Assembly: GCF_026013365.1 (NCBI RefSeq)
Contig: NZ_JAPDOE010000008.1
Coordinates: forward strand, 1 to 64,000
Length of the DNA: 64,000 bases
Origin: Paenibacillus sp. LS1
GTDB lineage: Bacteria; Bacillota; Bacilli; Paenibacillales; Paenibacillaceae
Direction of reading: 5' to 3'
Within the stretch, counting starts at the first letter, position 1. Each line of letters starts with the position of its first letter. Positions 43,953 through 52,927 of the stretch are shown one piece after another. Under the pieces are notes generated by a model. It was not told the origin of the DNA, ran no database searches, and worked only from the letters and a program-made list of their open reading frames with translations. The translations under genes and the position numbers were made by a program.

Positions 43953-46328
43953 ATGATGTTAAAGCCAAGATTGACCAAGTACATGGTGATGATGCTGGTG
44001 TTGATACTGAGTATATCCAACGTAGGCTTGGCCGCTGCGGCAGACAAAGAACTGTCCAAAATTGTGGTTTCCAAGAATGAAATGTCGCTCGAAGTTGGTG
44101 ATTCCAGTTCCGTTACGGTGACAGGGGTATATTCTGATAATACGTCAGCAAACGTAACGATCAGTTCATCCTGGAGTACCAGTGATACTTCGATAGCAAC
44201 TGTATATAATGGCGCAATTACAGCCAAAAAGGAAGGTACAGCGACGATTACCGCAGCTTACCAGGGTCAAAGTCAAACCGTTCAAGTGAAAGTGACGAAG
44301 AAGGTCAAAGCTCTTTCGAAAAACGTGCAAAGTCTGGATTTGCGCACGGGAGATACGAAAGAAATTATTTTGACAGCAACGTATAGTGACAATGAAACAA
44401 ATAATGCAGCAGCAAGTACCGCAGAATGGTCTACCAGTGATGAGAAAGTTGCTACCGTTGTGAATGGTAAAGTAACTGGACAAAGCGCAGGTACAGCGGT
44501 TATCACAGCCAAAGTTGGCAGCCAAAGTGTGACGGTGGATGTTAACGTTGAAGTGGTTAAACGTGTAGATGTAGACAAACAACAGGTTAATCTGTTGTTG
44601 AACAAAAGTGAAAGTGTAAAAGTAACGGCTACTTATCCAGATGGTACAACCAAAGATGTAACGGATCTGGCGGAGTGGACATCCAGCAATGAGAAGGTTG
44701 CAGACGTTCTTAAAGGCGAAATTACAGGATACTCGGCAGGTTCTGCCAAGATTACAGCCAAATACGGTACGAAATCCGTGTCCGTTGACGTGGATGTGGA
44801 TCTGACCAGCAAACTGAGTGTGGTGAAACAAAATATTTTCTTCCGTTTGAGTGATACAACCAAAACGGCTAATGTCGTTGTAACGGCTTCATATCCAAAC
44901 AGCAGCGATGTGAATGTAACGGATCAAGCAACATGGTCATCGAGCAACGAAAAGGTTGCAACGGTATTCAAGGGACAGATCACAGCGATTAGTGCAGGTT
45001 CAACAACAATCAAAGCAACTTATAGTGGCAAAACCGTAGAAGTTGCTGTGGATGTAGATACGGCAAGATATTTGGATATCAAAGATGTGACTGACAAGCT
45101 CGCCATGAGTGTTACAGGTGAGAACAAGTCCAAAAAATTGGTAGCCAATGCAGAGTATATTGATGCAAGCACAGAAATTGTAACTTCCAAAGCAACATGG
45201 ACTTCAAGCAATGCAGATGTTGTATATGTATCGAACGGCGATCTGATCGCGTACAAATCCGGTACGGCTACGATCACTGTAGCTTATGGCGGTAAAACGG
45301 TTAAATTCACAGTAAATGTAGACGTTCCGGACAAGTATGAAATGGATAAGAAAAAAGCATCAGTAGCTGTTGGTGGAACGACTTCTGCCAAAGTACTGGC
45401 GTTGTATGGTGAAACATCCAAAGATGTATCCGAAGATGCAACCTGGAGCAGCAGCAGCGACAAAATCGCTGAGGTAGATAGCAAAGGGGTTATCACAGGT
45501 GTTGCTACAGGTAAAGTAACCATTACTGCGAAAATTGAAGGCAAAACGCTGACTCTGCCTGTCGAAGTAGGTATGGCTAGTGGGCTGGAAGCAGATGTGA
45601 ACTTCGTTGTTCTGTCCGCTAAAGAAACACAGACCATCCTTCTAACAGGTACCGATGAGGACGGCAACACCCTGGATGTTACATCCGAAGCAACTTGGAA
45701 ATCCAGCAACGCACGTGTAGCTGACGTGAAAAAAGGTGTGATCACAGGTAACAGCAGTGGTAAAGCCAACATCACGGCAGAATACGGCGCTAAAAAAGTA
45801 ACTATTCAGGTCGAAGTGGATGTCATCTCACGTATTGAAGCTTCCGAACCGGCTCTTTCCCTGAAATCAGGCGATACAGCTGATCTGACGGTAACTGCTT
45901 TCTTGAGCGATGGTAGCGAGCGTGATGTTACGGACAAAGCTGAATGGAAAACGAATAGCTACAAAGTAGCTCAAGTGACCAAAGGCAAAGTCAAAGCTAC
46001 AGGTTCTGGTAAAGCCAAAATCACTGCCAAATACGGTAGTAAGTCTGTCACCATTGCTGTAGATGTAGATACACTGAAATATTTGCAGACGGATAAAGTA
46101 ACGTTGACCATGAAACCTGGTGAAAAGGTAACTGTAGCGGCTACTGCAACGTATGCCGATGGCAGTGAAGCCAATGTATCCAAACCGGCTCTTTGGAAAT
46201 CTTCCCGTATTGCGACAGCATCAGTGAAAGATGGAATCATTCAGGCGAACGGCAAAGGTAAAGCAACGATTACGGTGACATTTGCAGGTGTGAAAACCAA
46301 AGTAACCGTAGTGGTTGAAGCGAAGTAA
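43953..46328 (+). CDS. Secreted protein of about nine tandem Big_2 (Ig-like) repeats
   Basis: A 791-residue exported protein. The signal peptide ends near AAAAD (about residue 30). The rest is about nine repeats of roughly 85 residues. Each repeat has the pattern of a Big_2 domain: an L-x-V-G/K-x-G start, AxYxDG(S/T)xxDVT, WxSSNxKVAxVxxGxITGxxxGxATITAxYxGK and a closing VxVDV. Such domains serve as adhesive or spacer modules on the cell surface. No catalytic domain, sortase motif or S-layer anchor is visible, so the protein is all repeat. It has its own terminator at 46370. Confidence 0.93.
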   Translation: MMLKPRLTKYMVMMLVLILSISNVGLAAAADKELSKIVVSKNEMSLEVGDSSSVTVTGVYSDNTSANVTISSSWSTSDTSIATVYNGAITAKKEGTATITAAYQGQSQTVQVKVTKKVKALSKNVQSLDLRTGDTKEIILTATYSDNETNNAAASTAEWSTSDEKVATVVNGKVTGQSAGTAVITAKVGSQSVTVDVNVEVVKRVDVDKQQVNLLLNKSESVKVTATYPDGTTKDVTDLAEWTSSNEKVADVLKGEITGYSAGSAKITAKYGTKSVSVDVDVDLTSKLSVVKQNIFFRLSDTTKTANVVVTASYPNSSDVNVTDQATWSSSNEKVATVFKGQITAISAGSTTIKATYSGKTVEVAVDVDTARYLDIKDVTDKLAMSVTGENKSKKLVANAEYIDASTEIVTSKATWTSSNADVVYVSNGDLIAYKSGTATITVAYGGKTVKFTVNVDVPDKYEMDKKKASVAVGGTTSAKVLALYGETSKDVSEDATWSSSSDKIAEVDSKGVITGVATGKVTITAKIEGKTLTLPVEVGMASGLEADVNFVVLSAKETQTILLTGTDEDGNTLDVTSEATWKSSNARVADVKKGVITGNSSGKANITAEYGAKKVTIQVEVDVISRIEASEPALSLKSGDTADLTVTAFLSDGSERDVTDKAEWKTNSYKVAQVTKGKVKATGSGKAKITAKYGSKSVTIAVDVDTLKYLQTDKVTLTMKPGEKVTVAATATYADGSEANVSKPALWKSSRIATASVKDGIIQANGKGKATITVTFAGVKTKVTVVVEAK

Positions 46329-46369
46329 ATTGGTTTTTCCAATGTGAGCGTAAAACGTGCAATATATTA

Positions 46370-46412
46370 AACGGTGATGCCCAGCTTAATAGTGGGTATC
46401 ACCGTTTTTTTT
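46370..46412. terminator. Terminator of the Big_2 repeat gene
   Basis: AACGGTGAT-GCCC pairs with GGG-TATCACCGTT, followed by eight T residues on the plus strand. Confidence 0.88.
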
Positions 46413-46513
46413 GTATATAAACTATTAAAAAAAGAAACGTCCTGAACCCCTGCATACACCCATTGCAGATGTATAACCAAGTGGTTCTATGACGTTCCCT
46501 GTATGTTCTATCA

Positions 46514-47059
46514 CTACATCGTATGAGATAGTACCAGTGCACCATAGGCAAAAGCGATCACGATCAGAATGGCTGGGTGCAGCTTGGTCTTGGTCATGAC
46601 CCAGAGCGAGATGCCTGCAATGATCAACGTCTGCCAGATGCCGATGGAATCAGTGGATAGCTGACCAAATTCCCATGTGAGCAGAATCATGAGCACAGCG
46701 ATAACAGGTTGCACAAGTAAGGTCATGCCTTTGACTTTCGGTGACGTGCGATGTTTGTTCAAGAGACGAAGTAATAAAATTAGTGCGGTAGCGGAAGGTA
46801 CGATTGTAGCAAAGCTTGCGATAAATGCTCCAAACCAGCCTGCCACGTGGTAACCGACGAATGCAGCAATTTTGGTTGCAATTGGGCCGGGAAGGGCGTT
46901 ACCAATTGCCAGTACATCACCGAATTGCTCTGTGGTCATCCATTGGTAATGGTTCACAATCTCTTCCTGCATTAGCGGAATGGACGCCGGGCCGCCCCCA
47001 TATCCCAATATGTTTGCTACGAAAAATCCCCAAAATAATTCCCACCATGTCTGGAGCAT
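46514..47059 (-). CDS. Chromate transporter, short-chain CHR subunit
   Basis: A 181-residue membrane protein of the short-chain CHR family. Motifs are ANILGYGGGPASIPLM, ALPGPIATKIAAFVGY and about five or six helices. Short CHR proteins act as pairs, and the partner lies immediately upstream with a two-base gap. The pair plus an upstream Lrp-type regulator matches the B. subtilis ywrA-ywrB-ywrC layout, where the pair confers chromate export. Confidence 0.93.
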   Translation of the reverse strand: MLQTWWELFWGFFVANILGYGGGPASIPLMQEEIVNHYQWMTTEQFGDVLAIGNALPGPIATKIAAFVGYHVAGWFGAFIASFATIVPSATALILLLRLLNKHRTSPKVKGMTLLVQPVIAVLMILLTWEFGQLSTDSIGIWQTLIIAGISLWVMTKTKLHPAILIVIAFAYGALVLSHTM

Positions 47060-47061
47060 CC

Positions 47062-47649
47062 TTAGGACACCCCCTTATCGGATTTGCCTTTGGATTTGAA
47101 GCGCTGGACCAGATCCAGATGGAAGACACCATATCCCAGGAAAACCGCGATCACAATCCCTGGATGGATATCCAGTAACTGCAACAGTACAAAGGCAATC
47201 ACACCGAAGAGGGCGGCAAAAACTTTACCAAGTCCCTTCCAGGCTTTCATGGCAAATTCGTAAGCCATCATGCCCAGCATGACAAAAATGACCGGCCGAA
47301 CAGCGGCTACCATGCCCGCGACCACTTTCGACTCGCGTAGCGCGTACATGGAACCGAGCAACGCAATAATGGCAATGCTTGTCGGCAAAATGTGAGCGAG
47401 TACGGACACAATCGCGCCCAGTACACCTTTGGTTTTATAACCGAGATAGGCGGCCATTTTGGTCGCGATGGGACCCGGCAGGGCATTGGCGATAGCCAAA
47501 ATCTCGCCGAACTCCTCATCACTGACCCATTTGTAACGCGTAACGGCTTCGTAACGGATCAACGGGATCACCGAAGGGCCGCCGCCATATCCGAGAATTC
47601 CGGTTCGTACCATTCCAATGACGAGACCGTTGTAATCTTTCCAACCCAT
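47062..47649 (-). CDS. Chromate transporter, second short-chain CHR subunit
   Basis: A 195-residue partner with the same marks (TGILGYGGGPSVIPLI, NALPGPIATKMAAYLGY). It is separated by two bases from the following subunit and by 12 bases from the regulator stop upstream, so all three form one transcript. Extra basic residues at the C-terminus (RFKSKGKSDKG) suggest a cytoplasmic tail. Confidence 0.93.
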   Translation of the reverse strand: MGWKDYNGLVIGMVRTGILGYGGGPSVIPLIRYEAVTRYKWVSDEEFGEILAIANALPGPIATKMAAYLGYKTKGVLGAIVSVLAHILPTSIAIIALLGSMYALRESKVVAGMVAAVRPVIFVMLGMMAYEFAMKAWKGLGKVFAALFGVIAFVLLQLLDIHPGIVIAVFLGYGVFHLDLVQRFKSKGKSDKGVS

Positions 47650-47661
47650 GCTGATTTCCTC

Positions 47662-48156
47662 CTAGAGTCTCATGCCCATCCGGCTTTTATAACGTTTTAA
47701 CAACAGTTGTGATTCCACTTTGACGATGCCCGGCATCTTGTAGAGCTTCTCGAGCAAGAACTGCTCCATCTCTTCCATATCCGCAAAAATACCGTGCATG
47801 TGCAGGGTACTCGGGCCTGTCATATGATAAAGGCTGGTGACGGCTGGCTCTTCATCCAGTTTCTCAGCGACTTCATCCAGGAAGGGCGGTTCAACATCGA
47901 CATTGAAAAAGGCCGAGACCTGAAGCCCAACTTTGCTAGGGTTGATCACAACGGTGAAGCGTTCGATGATTCCTTTTTCGGATAACGCATTAATGCGTGC
48001 TTGGACTGCTACACGTGACAACCCGATCTGAGTACCCAGATCCGTATAGGATATCCGACTGTTCTTGTGAAGCGCCGCGATGATTTTGCGATCCATCTCG
48101 TCGAGATTATACATTTGCGGAATTTCTCCTCCCTTGGAGGAGCGTTTCTCTGACAT
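47662..48156 (-). CDS. Lrp/AsnC-family regulator of the chromate transporter genes
   Basis: A regulator of about 164 residues. The N-terminal helix-turn-helix (LDEMDRKIIAALHKNSRISY, then IGLSRVAVQARINAL) is followed by the RAM-type ligand domain (PAVTSLYHMTGPSTLHMHGI). It is first in the chromate operon, as ywrC (chrS-like) is in B. subtilis. The ATG at 48156 follows AAAGGATGG by six bases; an ATG at 48165 is also in frame. The upstream gap is AT-rich. Confidence 0.9.
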   Translation of the reverse strand: MSEKRSSKGGEIPQMYNLDEMDRKIIAALHKNSRISYTDLGTQIGLSRVAVQARINALSEKGIIERFTVVINPSKVGLQVSAFFNVDVEPPFLDEVAEKLDEEPAVTSLYHMTGPSTLHMHGIFADMEEMEQFLLEKLYKMPGIVKVESQLLLKRYKSRMGMRL

Positions 48157-48330
48157 GTTGACCATCCTTTTCTCTCGCTATATAAAATGAACAATGAAAA
48201 TATGTTAATCATACAATGTGTATGTGGCATTCATATTTTAATGACGAATCGTAACTCAAGTCAATCTATTTATCATGATTATTGAATTTAACCGATTTTG
48301 ATCTTTCATTTTGTTATTTTGACCAATTGA

Positions 48331-48374
48331 AAAAAATAAAAAGGCCACTCGCGCATTCCAATAGCGAGCAGCCG
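48331..48374 (-). terminator. Terminator of the two-component operon
   Basis: On the minus strand a GGCTGCTCGC/GCGAGTGGCC hairpin followed by a T-rich run, about 55 bases beyond the kinase stop. Confidence 0.8.
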
Positions 48375-48428
48375 TTAAATAATAGATAGCTGGAGTGTAA
48401 CGTAAAGCACGATACGAGGCATGTCCGG

Positions 48429-49544
48429 TTATCCCTGTGCTGTCTTGGGAAGCAAAAGGGTAACGGTGGTCCCTTCGCCAGGCTCGGAAGACACTCTTAA
48501 CGTTCCTCCTGCACCACGGGCACGCTCTTCCATGCTGAACAATCCAACGCCATTGCCAGCGGTTGCTTCGCTGAATCCAGCCCCCTGGTCTTCAATAATA
48601 ACCATCGTCATGTCCTCAGCATCTTCGACAGTAACACGTGCCTCGGAAACATCGGCATACTTTGCTACATTCGTTAAGGCTTCCTGAATAATCCGGTATA
48701 TGGAAATCTCCCGATTCATCTCCAGTCGCTTGCGCAAATTACATTCCAGATCGACTTCGATTCCGTAGTGACGGGTGTAATTCTCAATATACGTCCGAAT
48801 GGCCGGAACAACACCCAGATCATCCAGAACGGATGGTCTCAGCTCCCATGCCATACCGCGCACATCTTCCATGATGCCCGTGACCTGCTTCCGCAGTGCT
48901 TCAACACCTGGTTGAGGCTGGTCTGCCAGCAGTCGGTCCATCTGAATAACCAGAGAGAAGAGACTCTGTCCAATCCCGTCATGCAGTTCACGCGAGATTC
49001 GACGTCGTTCCTCTTCCTGAATGTTCATCACTTGGGACATCATCTTCTGTAATTCGGCTTCGACGGATTTCAGCTTGGTTACCTCACTACGTACAGCCAG
49101 GTATTGATAGGGCTCACCGTCGTTATCGAGGAAAGGCACGATGGTAGTGTTGACCCAATAATAACTGCCATCTCTGGCCCGATTGCGAATTTCCCCGTTC
49201 CAAACCTTACCTGAGGATATCGTGTCCCACAGGTTTTTCATAAAGCTTTTGCCATGGTATCCGGAATTAATGATTCGATGATCTTTACCGATCAGATCCT
49301 CGCGATCATATTGCGAAATTTCACAGAATTTATCATTCACATACTGGATTTTCCCTTTGCGGTCCGTGAGGGCAACAATGGAGGACTCATCCAGAGCAAA
49401 CTTCAGATCACTCAGTTGATGCAGGGAACCCTTCAACCTGCTGCGAAATTCATTATCCGTAATGTGATTGTCGATTTCGTTCAGCAGGAGCCGTACGGGT
49501 TGGTCTGCGAGTCCACTTAGTCTGTTCTTGCGTGCACTACTCAA
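48429..49544 (-). CDS. Cytoplasmic PAS sensor histidine kinase (HisKA_3/NarX-NreB type)
   Basis: A 371-residue kinase with no membrane helix. PAS domain about residues 50-160 (IVALTDRKGKIQYVN, DLIGKDHRIINSGYHGKSF, GEIRNRARDGSYYWVNTTI). Dimerisation/phospho-acceptor region with H188 in RRISRELHDGIGQSL. ATPase N-box is IIQEALTNVAKYA and the G-box is GNGVGLFSMEERA. The PAS lacks the four-cysteine set that holds the Fe-S cluster of Staphylococcus NreB, so its signal differs. The start overlaps the response regulator stop by eight bases. The partner regulator is encoded immediately upstream. Confidence 0.94.
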   Translation of the reverse strand: MSSARKNRLSGLADQPVRLLLNEIDNHITDNEFRSRLKGSLHQLSDLKFALDESSIVALTDRKGKIQYVNDKFCEISQYDREDLIGKDHRIINSGYHGKSFMKNLWDTISSGKVWNGEIRNRARDGSYYWVNTTIVPFLDNDGEPYQYLAVRSEVTKLKSVEAELQKMMSQVMNIQEEERRRISRELHDGIGQSLFSLVIQMDRLLADQPQPGVEALRKQVTGIMEDVRGMAWELRPSVLDDLGVVPAIRTYIENYTRHYGIEVDLECNLRKRLEMNREISIYRIIQEALTNVAKYADVSEARVTVEDAEDMTMVIIEDQGAGFSEATAGNGVGLFSMEERARGAGGTLRVSSEPGEGTTVTLLLPKTAQG

Positions 49545-50187
49545 AGTTCAGCAACCCCTTTTTCATGGCGAACTTTACTAGTTCCGGTCGTGTACGCAGG
49601 CCAAGCTTCTCCATCAGATTGCTTTTGTGGGATTCGACCGTTTTGACACTGATGATCAGATGTTCGGCGATTTCCTTGTTGGCATATCCCTTCGCAATCC
49701 AGGATAGAATTTCTTTTTCCCGCTCTGAAAGTGTGTCATAGGGTCCGGCGTTTTCCTGTTTGGCTTTGTCCAGGTATTCACTCATCAGCCGCTTAGTTGC
49801 ACTGGGGTACAGATAGGCGCTACCCTCTGCTACGGAACGAATCGCGGCAAGCAATTCTTCATGCGGCGCACTTTTGAGTATATATCCTGATGCTCCCGCG
49901 TGGATGGCGCGGAACAGATATTCTTCATCGTCATGCATGGTTAATATCAAAATGGAGACATCTGGCATCAATTTCTTCAATTCAGCAGTAGCGGTCAGAC
50001 CGTCTTTGCCTGGTGGCATGCTGAAATCCATCAAGACGACATCTGGCTTCAATTCTTGAGCCTTGGCAATGGCTTCATCGCCATCTGCGGCATCTCCAAC
50101 GATATGTATATCATTCTTTCCTTCAAGTAAGGCGATCAGCCCGGAACGCACGACAACATGGTCGTCTACAACTAATAGTTGAATCAC
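49537..50187 (-). CDS. NarL/LuxR-type response regulator
   Basis: A 216-residue regulator. The receiver domain has acidic D8-D9, phospho-acceptor D54 in VLMDFSMP, Thr in LILTMHDD and Lys in GYILKSAP. The C-terminal LuxR helix-turn-helix begins LSEREKEILSWIAKGYANKE and ends VKTVESHKSNLMEKL. It is cognate to the overlapping kinase gene. The order regulator then kinase is the reverse of nreB-nreC. Confidence 0.95.
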   Translation of the reverse strand: MIQLLVVDDHVVVRSGLIALLEGKNDIHIVGDAADGDEAIAKAQELKPDVVLMDFSMPPGKDGLTATAELKKLMPDVSILILTMHDDEEYLFRAIHAGASGYILKSAPHEELLAAIRSVAEGSAYLYPSATKRLMSEYLDKAKQENAGPYDTLSEREKEILSWIAKGYANKEIAEHLIISVKTVESHKSNLMEKLGLRTRPELVKFAMKKGLLNFE

Positions 50188-50232
50188 ATCATTTCCCCCT
50201 GTCCGCTTCCTCAGTTCTATCTATATCATAAC

Positions 50233-50275
50233 AAAAAAAGAAGCCATTCAGAGGTTAATTCTCTGAATGGCTTCT
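50233..50275 (-). terminator. Terminator between the GAF gene and the response regulator
   Basis: On the minus strand a perfect stem of about 14 pairs (GAAGCCATTCAGAG and its complement) is followed by seven T residues, about 20 bases after the GAF-protein stop. The GAF gene is therefore mostly monocistronic. Confidence 0.92.
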
Positions 50276-50293
50276 CTCTTTACTTCAGGCTAC

Positions 50294-50725
50294 TTATCCA
50301 AACACCTTCGGCTGAAGATGTAGAGCGACTTGCTCGGTCTGCCGGACCATGTCCGGTGAAAAGGTGCAAGGCAGTCTGCTGCCAACGAGCAGCACGGCAC
50401 CAGGCACGCTTCCTTCCTGGAACACAGGTACCGCTATGGCACTTACCAGCCGCTCAGCAAGCATTAACGGGCAGCGACCGGGTGTATGCTCCCCGGTGGA
50501 TTGTGCATCAGATAGGGCTGTGCGTCCAGTTCGAAGAGCTGTGCCTACCAGATCTTGTCCGGGGCGCATTTCCATGCGTTTCACCCGTTCATTACTAGCC
50601 CCAGAGGTATACTTCCAGCGCAGCATCGTCCCGTTCAGACAGGCAAGTCCGCAGAAGTCGCTGGATGTGTTCAGGCGCAGGCCGTCGATCATCTCCTGAA
50701 TGCCAGATGGCAGTTCATCATGCAT
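50294..50725 (-). CDS. Single GAF-domain protein (NreA-like)
   Basis: A 143-residue protein consisting of one GAF domain (DFCGLACLNGTMLRWKYTSG, then RPGQDLVGTALRTGRTAL, then AIAVPVFQEGSVPGAVLLVG). The ATG at 50725 follows AAGGAAG, and a TATAAT -10 box at 50748-50753 lies just upstream, inside a longer in-frame extension to 50794, so the short form is favoured. Size and place beside a two-component pair and Fnr resemble NreA, the nitrate-binding GAF protein of staphylococci. That role is inferred; nitrate-contact residues were not checked. Confidence 0.8.
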   Translation of the reverse strand: MHDELPSGIQEMIDGLRLNTSSDFCGLACLNGTMLRWKYTSGASNERVKRMEMRPGQDLVGTALRTGRTALSDAQSTGEHTPGRCPLMLAERLVSAIAVPVFQEGSVPGAVLLVGSRLPCTFSPDMVRQTEQVALHLQPKVFG

Positions 50726-50978
50726 GAGAGGACACTTCCTTTTTCGGATTATATCGAGCATTCCTGTTAAAAAATATCGGTAACCTTGGTTCAAGGATCA
50801 TCTTCCAAGTAAGGGTATTACGATGTTAGTTCTATTGTAGACCCTTTCTCGTACATTGTAATTCAGGGAAAACCCCTATTTCCGTTCCGTAATCTACTGA
50901 ACTTGGGCAGTGGAGGACTCCTGAATCAGGTACACCAAGGGCTTGAAGAAATGCGAAGGATGAGGCATATCGGTGAAA

Positions 50979-50994
50979 TGTGACTTTTCTCACA
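50979..50994. promoter_or_regulatory. Fnr/Crp-type site upstream of fnr
   Basis: TGTGA-CTTTTC-TCACA is a perfect match to the Bacillus Fnr half-sites TGTGA-N6-TCACA. It lies in the 377-base divergent gap, 109 bases before the longer fnr start, suggesting autoregulation. Nothing else was recognised in 50754-50978. Confidence 0.75.
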
Positions 50995-51102
50995 GCAAAT
51001 TCAGGGAGTTTCTCGCCAAGGATCAGGTAATCCCCCGATAACCCTGAAGCTACTTTCGCGATATGATAGATACATAAGGAATCACCGAGGGGGACGAAGG
51101 TT

Positions 51103-51879
51103 ATGGGTACAGTATTTGTAGAAAGAACAACCCAAAGAACAGAGCAGAAACAAACGGAGGCGGGCAAAATGACACGAGAAACAGGCGGAATCCTTTCGTT
51201 CGTTACACCTGAGCAATGGGACCTGATTGAAGCGAAAATGCAACCCAAACGGGTGAAGTCGGGGTATAGTCTCTTTCTCGAAGGCGATGAAGCCGGATAT
51301 CTGTACTACATTCGTTCGGGACGAGTGAAAATGACCAAGTCGACGGAGGATGGCAAGGAAATTATTCTATCGATTCAGCAAAGTGGCGATCTCATCGGTG
51401 AATTCGGCGGCATCGGTGGACTGAATCACAGCTATAGTGCAGAGATGGCGGAAAAAGGGGAACTGGCGATTATCTCGCTTAGCGATCTGGAGAGCATACT
51501 CAGCAAACATGGCGATCTTGCCTTGAAATTCTTGCAATGGATGGCACTGTCGCAGCGGATTACCCAGTCGAGATTCCGTGATTTGCTGCTCTATGGCAAG
51601 GCGGGTGCGCTCGCTTCGACACTGATTCGTGCCAGCAACTCGTATGGCAAGATTACACCGGATGGCATCGTGCTGGACATGAAGCTGAACCATACCGAGC
51701 TTGCCGAGATGATCGGAGCGACCCGGGAGAGTGTAACGCGGATGCTGGGAGCATGGAAGGAACAAGGTACGCTGGATATGATGGACGGCAAACTGATGAT
51801 TCGGGATCTGGCAGCCTTGCGCTGCATGTGCGGATGTCCGACATTCCCAAGCTGCCCAGTAGAGCTGTGCCGGTTATAA
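51103..51879 (+). CDS. fnr: Fnr-type anaerobic regulator with C-terminal cysteine cluster
   Basis: A 258-residue Crp/Fnr regulator. The cyclic-nucleotide-like beta-roll spans about residues 30-150 (GYSLFLEGDEAGYLYYIRSG, then GDLIGEFG). The helix-turn-helix at about 205-225 is LAEMIGATRESVTRMLGAW. The C-terminus has Cys241, 243, 245, 251 and 256, like B. subtilis Fnr, whose C-terminal cysteines hold a 4Fe-4S cluster that senses oxygen. E. coli Fnr uses N-terminal cysteines instead. Two starts are possible: ATG 51103 and ATG 51169 (after GGAGGCGGG). A perfect Fnr site lies upstream. Confidence 0.9.
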   Translation: MGTVFVERTTQRTEQKQTEAGKMTRETGGILSFVTPEQWDLIEAKMQPKRVKSGYSLFLEGDEAGYLYYIRSGRVKMTKSTEDGKEIILSIQQSGDLIGEFGGIGGLNHSYSAEMAEKGELAIISLSDLESILSKHGDLALKFLQWMALSQRITQSRFRDLLLYGKAGALASTLIRASNSYGKITPDGIVLDMKLNHTELAEMIGATRESVTRMLGAWKEQGTLDMMDGKLMIRDLAALRCMCGCPTFPSCPVELCRL

Positions 51880-51937
51880 CATAGCTTGGTTCGAGGCTTC
51901 ACCTCCATTGGCGATTGGGGTCGTTACGGAGAATAAG

Positions 51938-51974
51938 AAAAAGCTGGCATCCGTATCAGTGGTGTCAGCTTTTT
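51938..51974 (+). terminator. Terminator of fnr
   Basis: AAAAAGCTGGCA pairs with GGTGTCAGCTTTTT, ending in a T-run, about 60 bases after the stop. Confidence 0.75.
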
Positions 51975-51998
51975 GGTGTACACGGAGAATGCGAAGAA

Positions 51999-52556
51999 TT
52001 ATATATGTAACGTTTTGTCTCCATTGGCCTTCCCATATTCACTGGCGAGAATCGAATAGAGCACCGAATCATGATATTCCCCTTTGTAGAACCAATGCTC
52101 TCGCAACAGACCTTCACGCTGCATACCAATCTTCTTCATGACATTCTCCGAAGCCGTGTTATGCGGTCGACATTTGGCGTAAATCCGGTGAATGCCAAGT
52201 TCGTTGAAACCGAAACCCAGTAAAGCACGGGCTGCTTCGGCGGCATAACCTTTCCCCTGGTAAGCAGGGTTGAGAACGTAACCGATCTCTGCATTGGTTT
52301 TTTCCATAACGTGAATGCCGACTCCACCAAGGAGAGTCCCGTCACTTTTCAAACATATCGCAAGTTCAAAGCCCTCTCTTGGATGTGCCTGCTGTGTGTC
52401 CAACACAAACTGCACGTATGCTCGTGTATCCTCTTCCGTATTCGGTCCCCATGCTGTATGCTGTGTAACTTCCGTCATGGAGGTATAGGCATGAATCCTC
52501 TCCCAGTCGGTCTCCCGAATCTCCCGGATGATCAATCTGTCAGTCTCCAATTGCAT
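51999..52556 (-). CDS. GNAT-family N-acetyltransferase (RimJ/RimL-like)
   Basis: A 185-residue acetyltransferase. The acetyl-CoA loop is NPAYQGKGYAAEAARAL, preceded by AEIGYVL, followed by HRIYAKCRPHNTASENVMKK with the family Asn, and GMQREGLLREHWFYKGEYHD near the C-terminus. This pattern is typical of ribosomal-protein or small-molecule N-acetyltransferases of the RimJ group; the substrate is unknown. It stands alone, with AAGGAG upstream of its ATG. Confidence 0.93.
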   Translation of the reverse strand: MQLETDRLIIREIRETDWERIHAYTSMTEVTQHTAWGPNTEEDTRAYVQFVLDTQQAHPREGFELAICLKSDGTLLGGVGIHVMEKTNAEIGYVLNPAYQGKGYAAEAARALLGFGFNELGIHRIYAKCRPHNTASENVMKKIGMQREGLLREHWFYKGEYHDSVLYSILASEYGKANGDKTLHI

Positions 52557-52679
52557 CGTTGTTCACTCCTTCGTGTTCTAATAACTTAATGTACATTGTA
52601 CAACAAAAATAGCCCACAACAGATTCAACGAATGAATCGGTTATGAGCCATGATGTGGATCTATGATGTATGTCGAATG

Positions 52680-52835
52680 CTATTGTGGTTGTTTACATTG
52701 AACTGCGGGATACGTATACGCCAGCTTGCGAATAATTTCCTTTTGCCATTTCGTATCACCCAGATTGGTTGCCAGGTTCAGAAGATCCAAGTAATCGTCA
52801 AGCTGCAGGTCAGCCTTTTGCAGAGGTGTATTCAT
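52680..52835 (-). CDS. 51-residue small protein under a perfect Fur box
   Basis: A short gene translating as MNTPLQKADLQLDDYLDLLN followed by LATNLGDTKWQKEIIRKLAY and TYPAVQCKQPQ. The ATG follows AAAGGGGA by about 12 bases. Its promoter (52921-52949) carries a perfect Fur box over the -10 region. The protein is predicted helical, neutral (six acidic and six basic residues) and soluble. The acidic/aromatic stretch LDDYLDLLNLA and GDTKWQ look like a conserved small-protein motif, but I cannot name the family. It is not like the basic FbpA/FbpB proteins of B. subtilis. Possible roles include a regulator or partner in iron sparing. Confidence 0.75.
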   Translation of the reverse strand: MNTPLQKADLQLDDYLDLLNLATNLGDTKWQKEIIRKLAYTYPAVQCKQPQ

Positions 52836-52912
52836 TCGATGTTCGTTCCCCTTTATCTATAAAATCGTAAAATCATATGCAGTAGACAGGTACATAGAGA
52901 CAAGTTCAAGAA

Positions 52913-52927
52913 TGATAATCATTATCA
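52913..52927. promoter_or_regulatory. Perfect Fur box
   Basis: TGATAATCATTATCA matches the 7-1-7 Fur consensus at all 14 defined positions. It overlaps the -10 box of the promoter that reads toward the 51-codon gene, 78 bases from its start. Confidence 0.9.

Noticed and set aside
44166..46240. Long minus-strand frames opposite the Big_2 gene
   Set aside because: Mirror frames of a repetitive coding sequence; no ribosome sites and no known domain.
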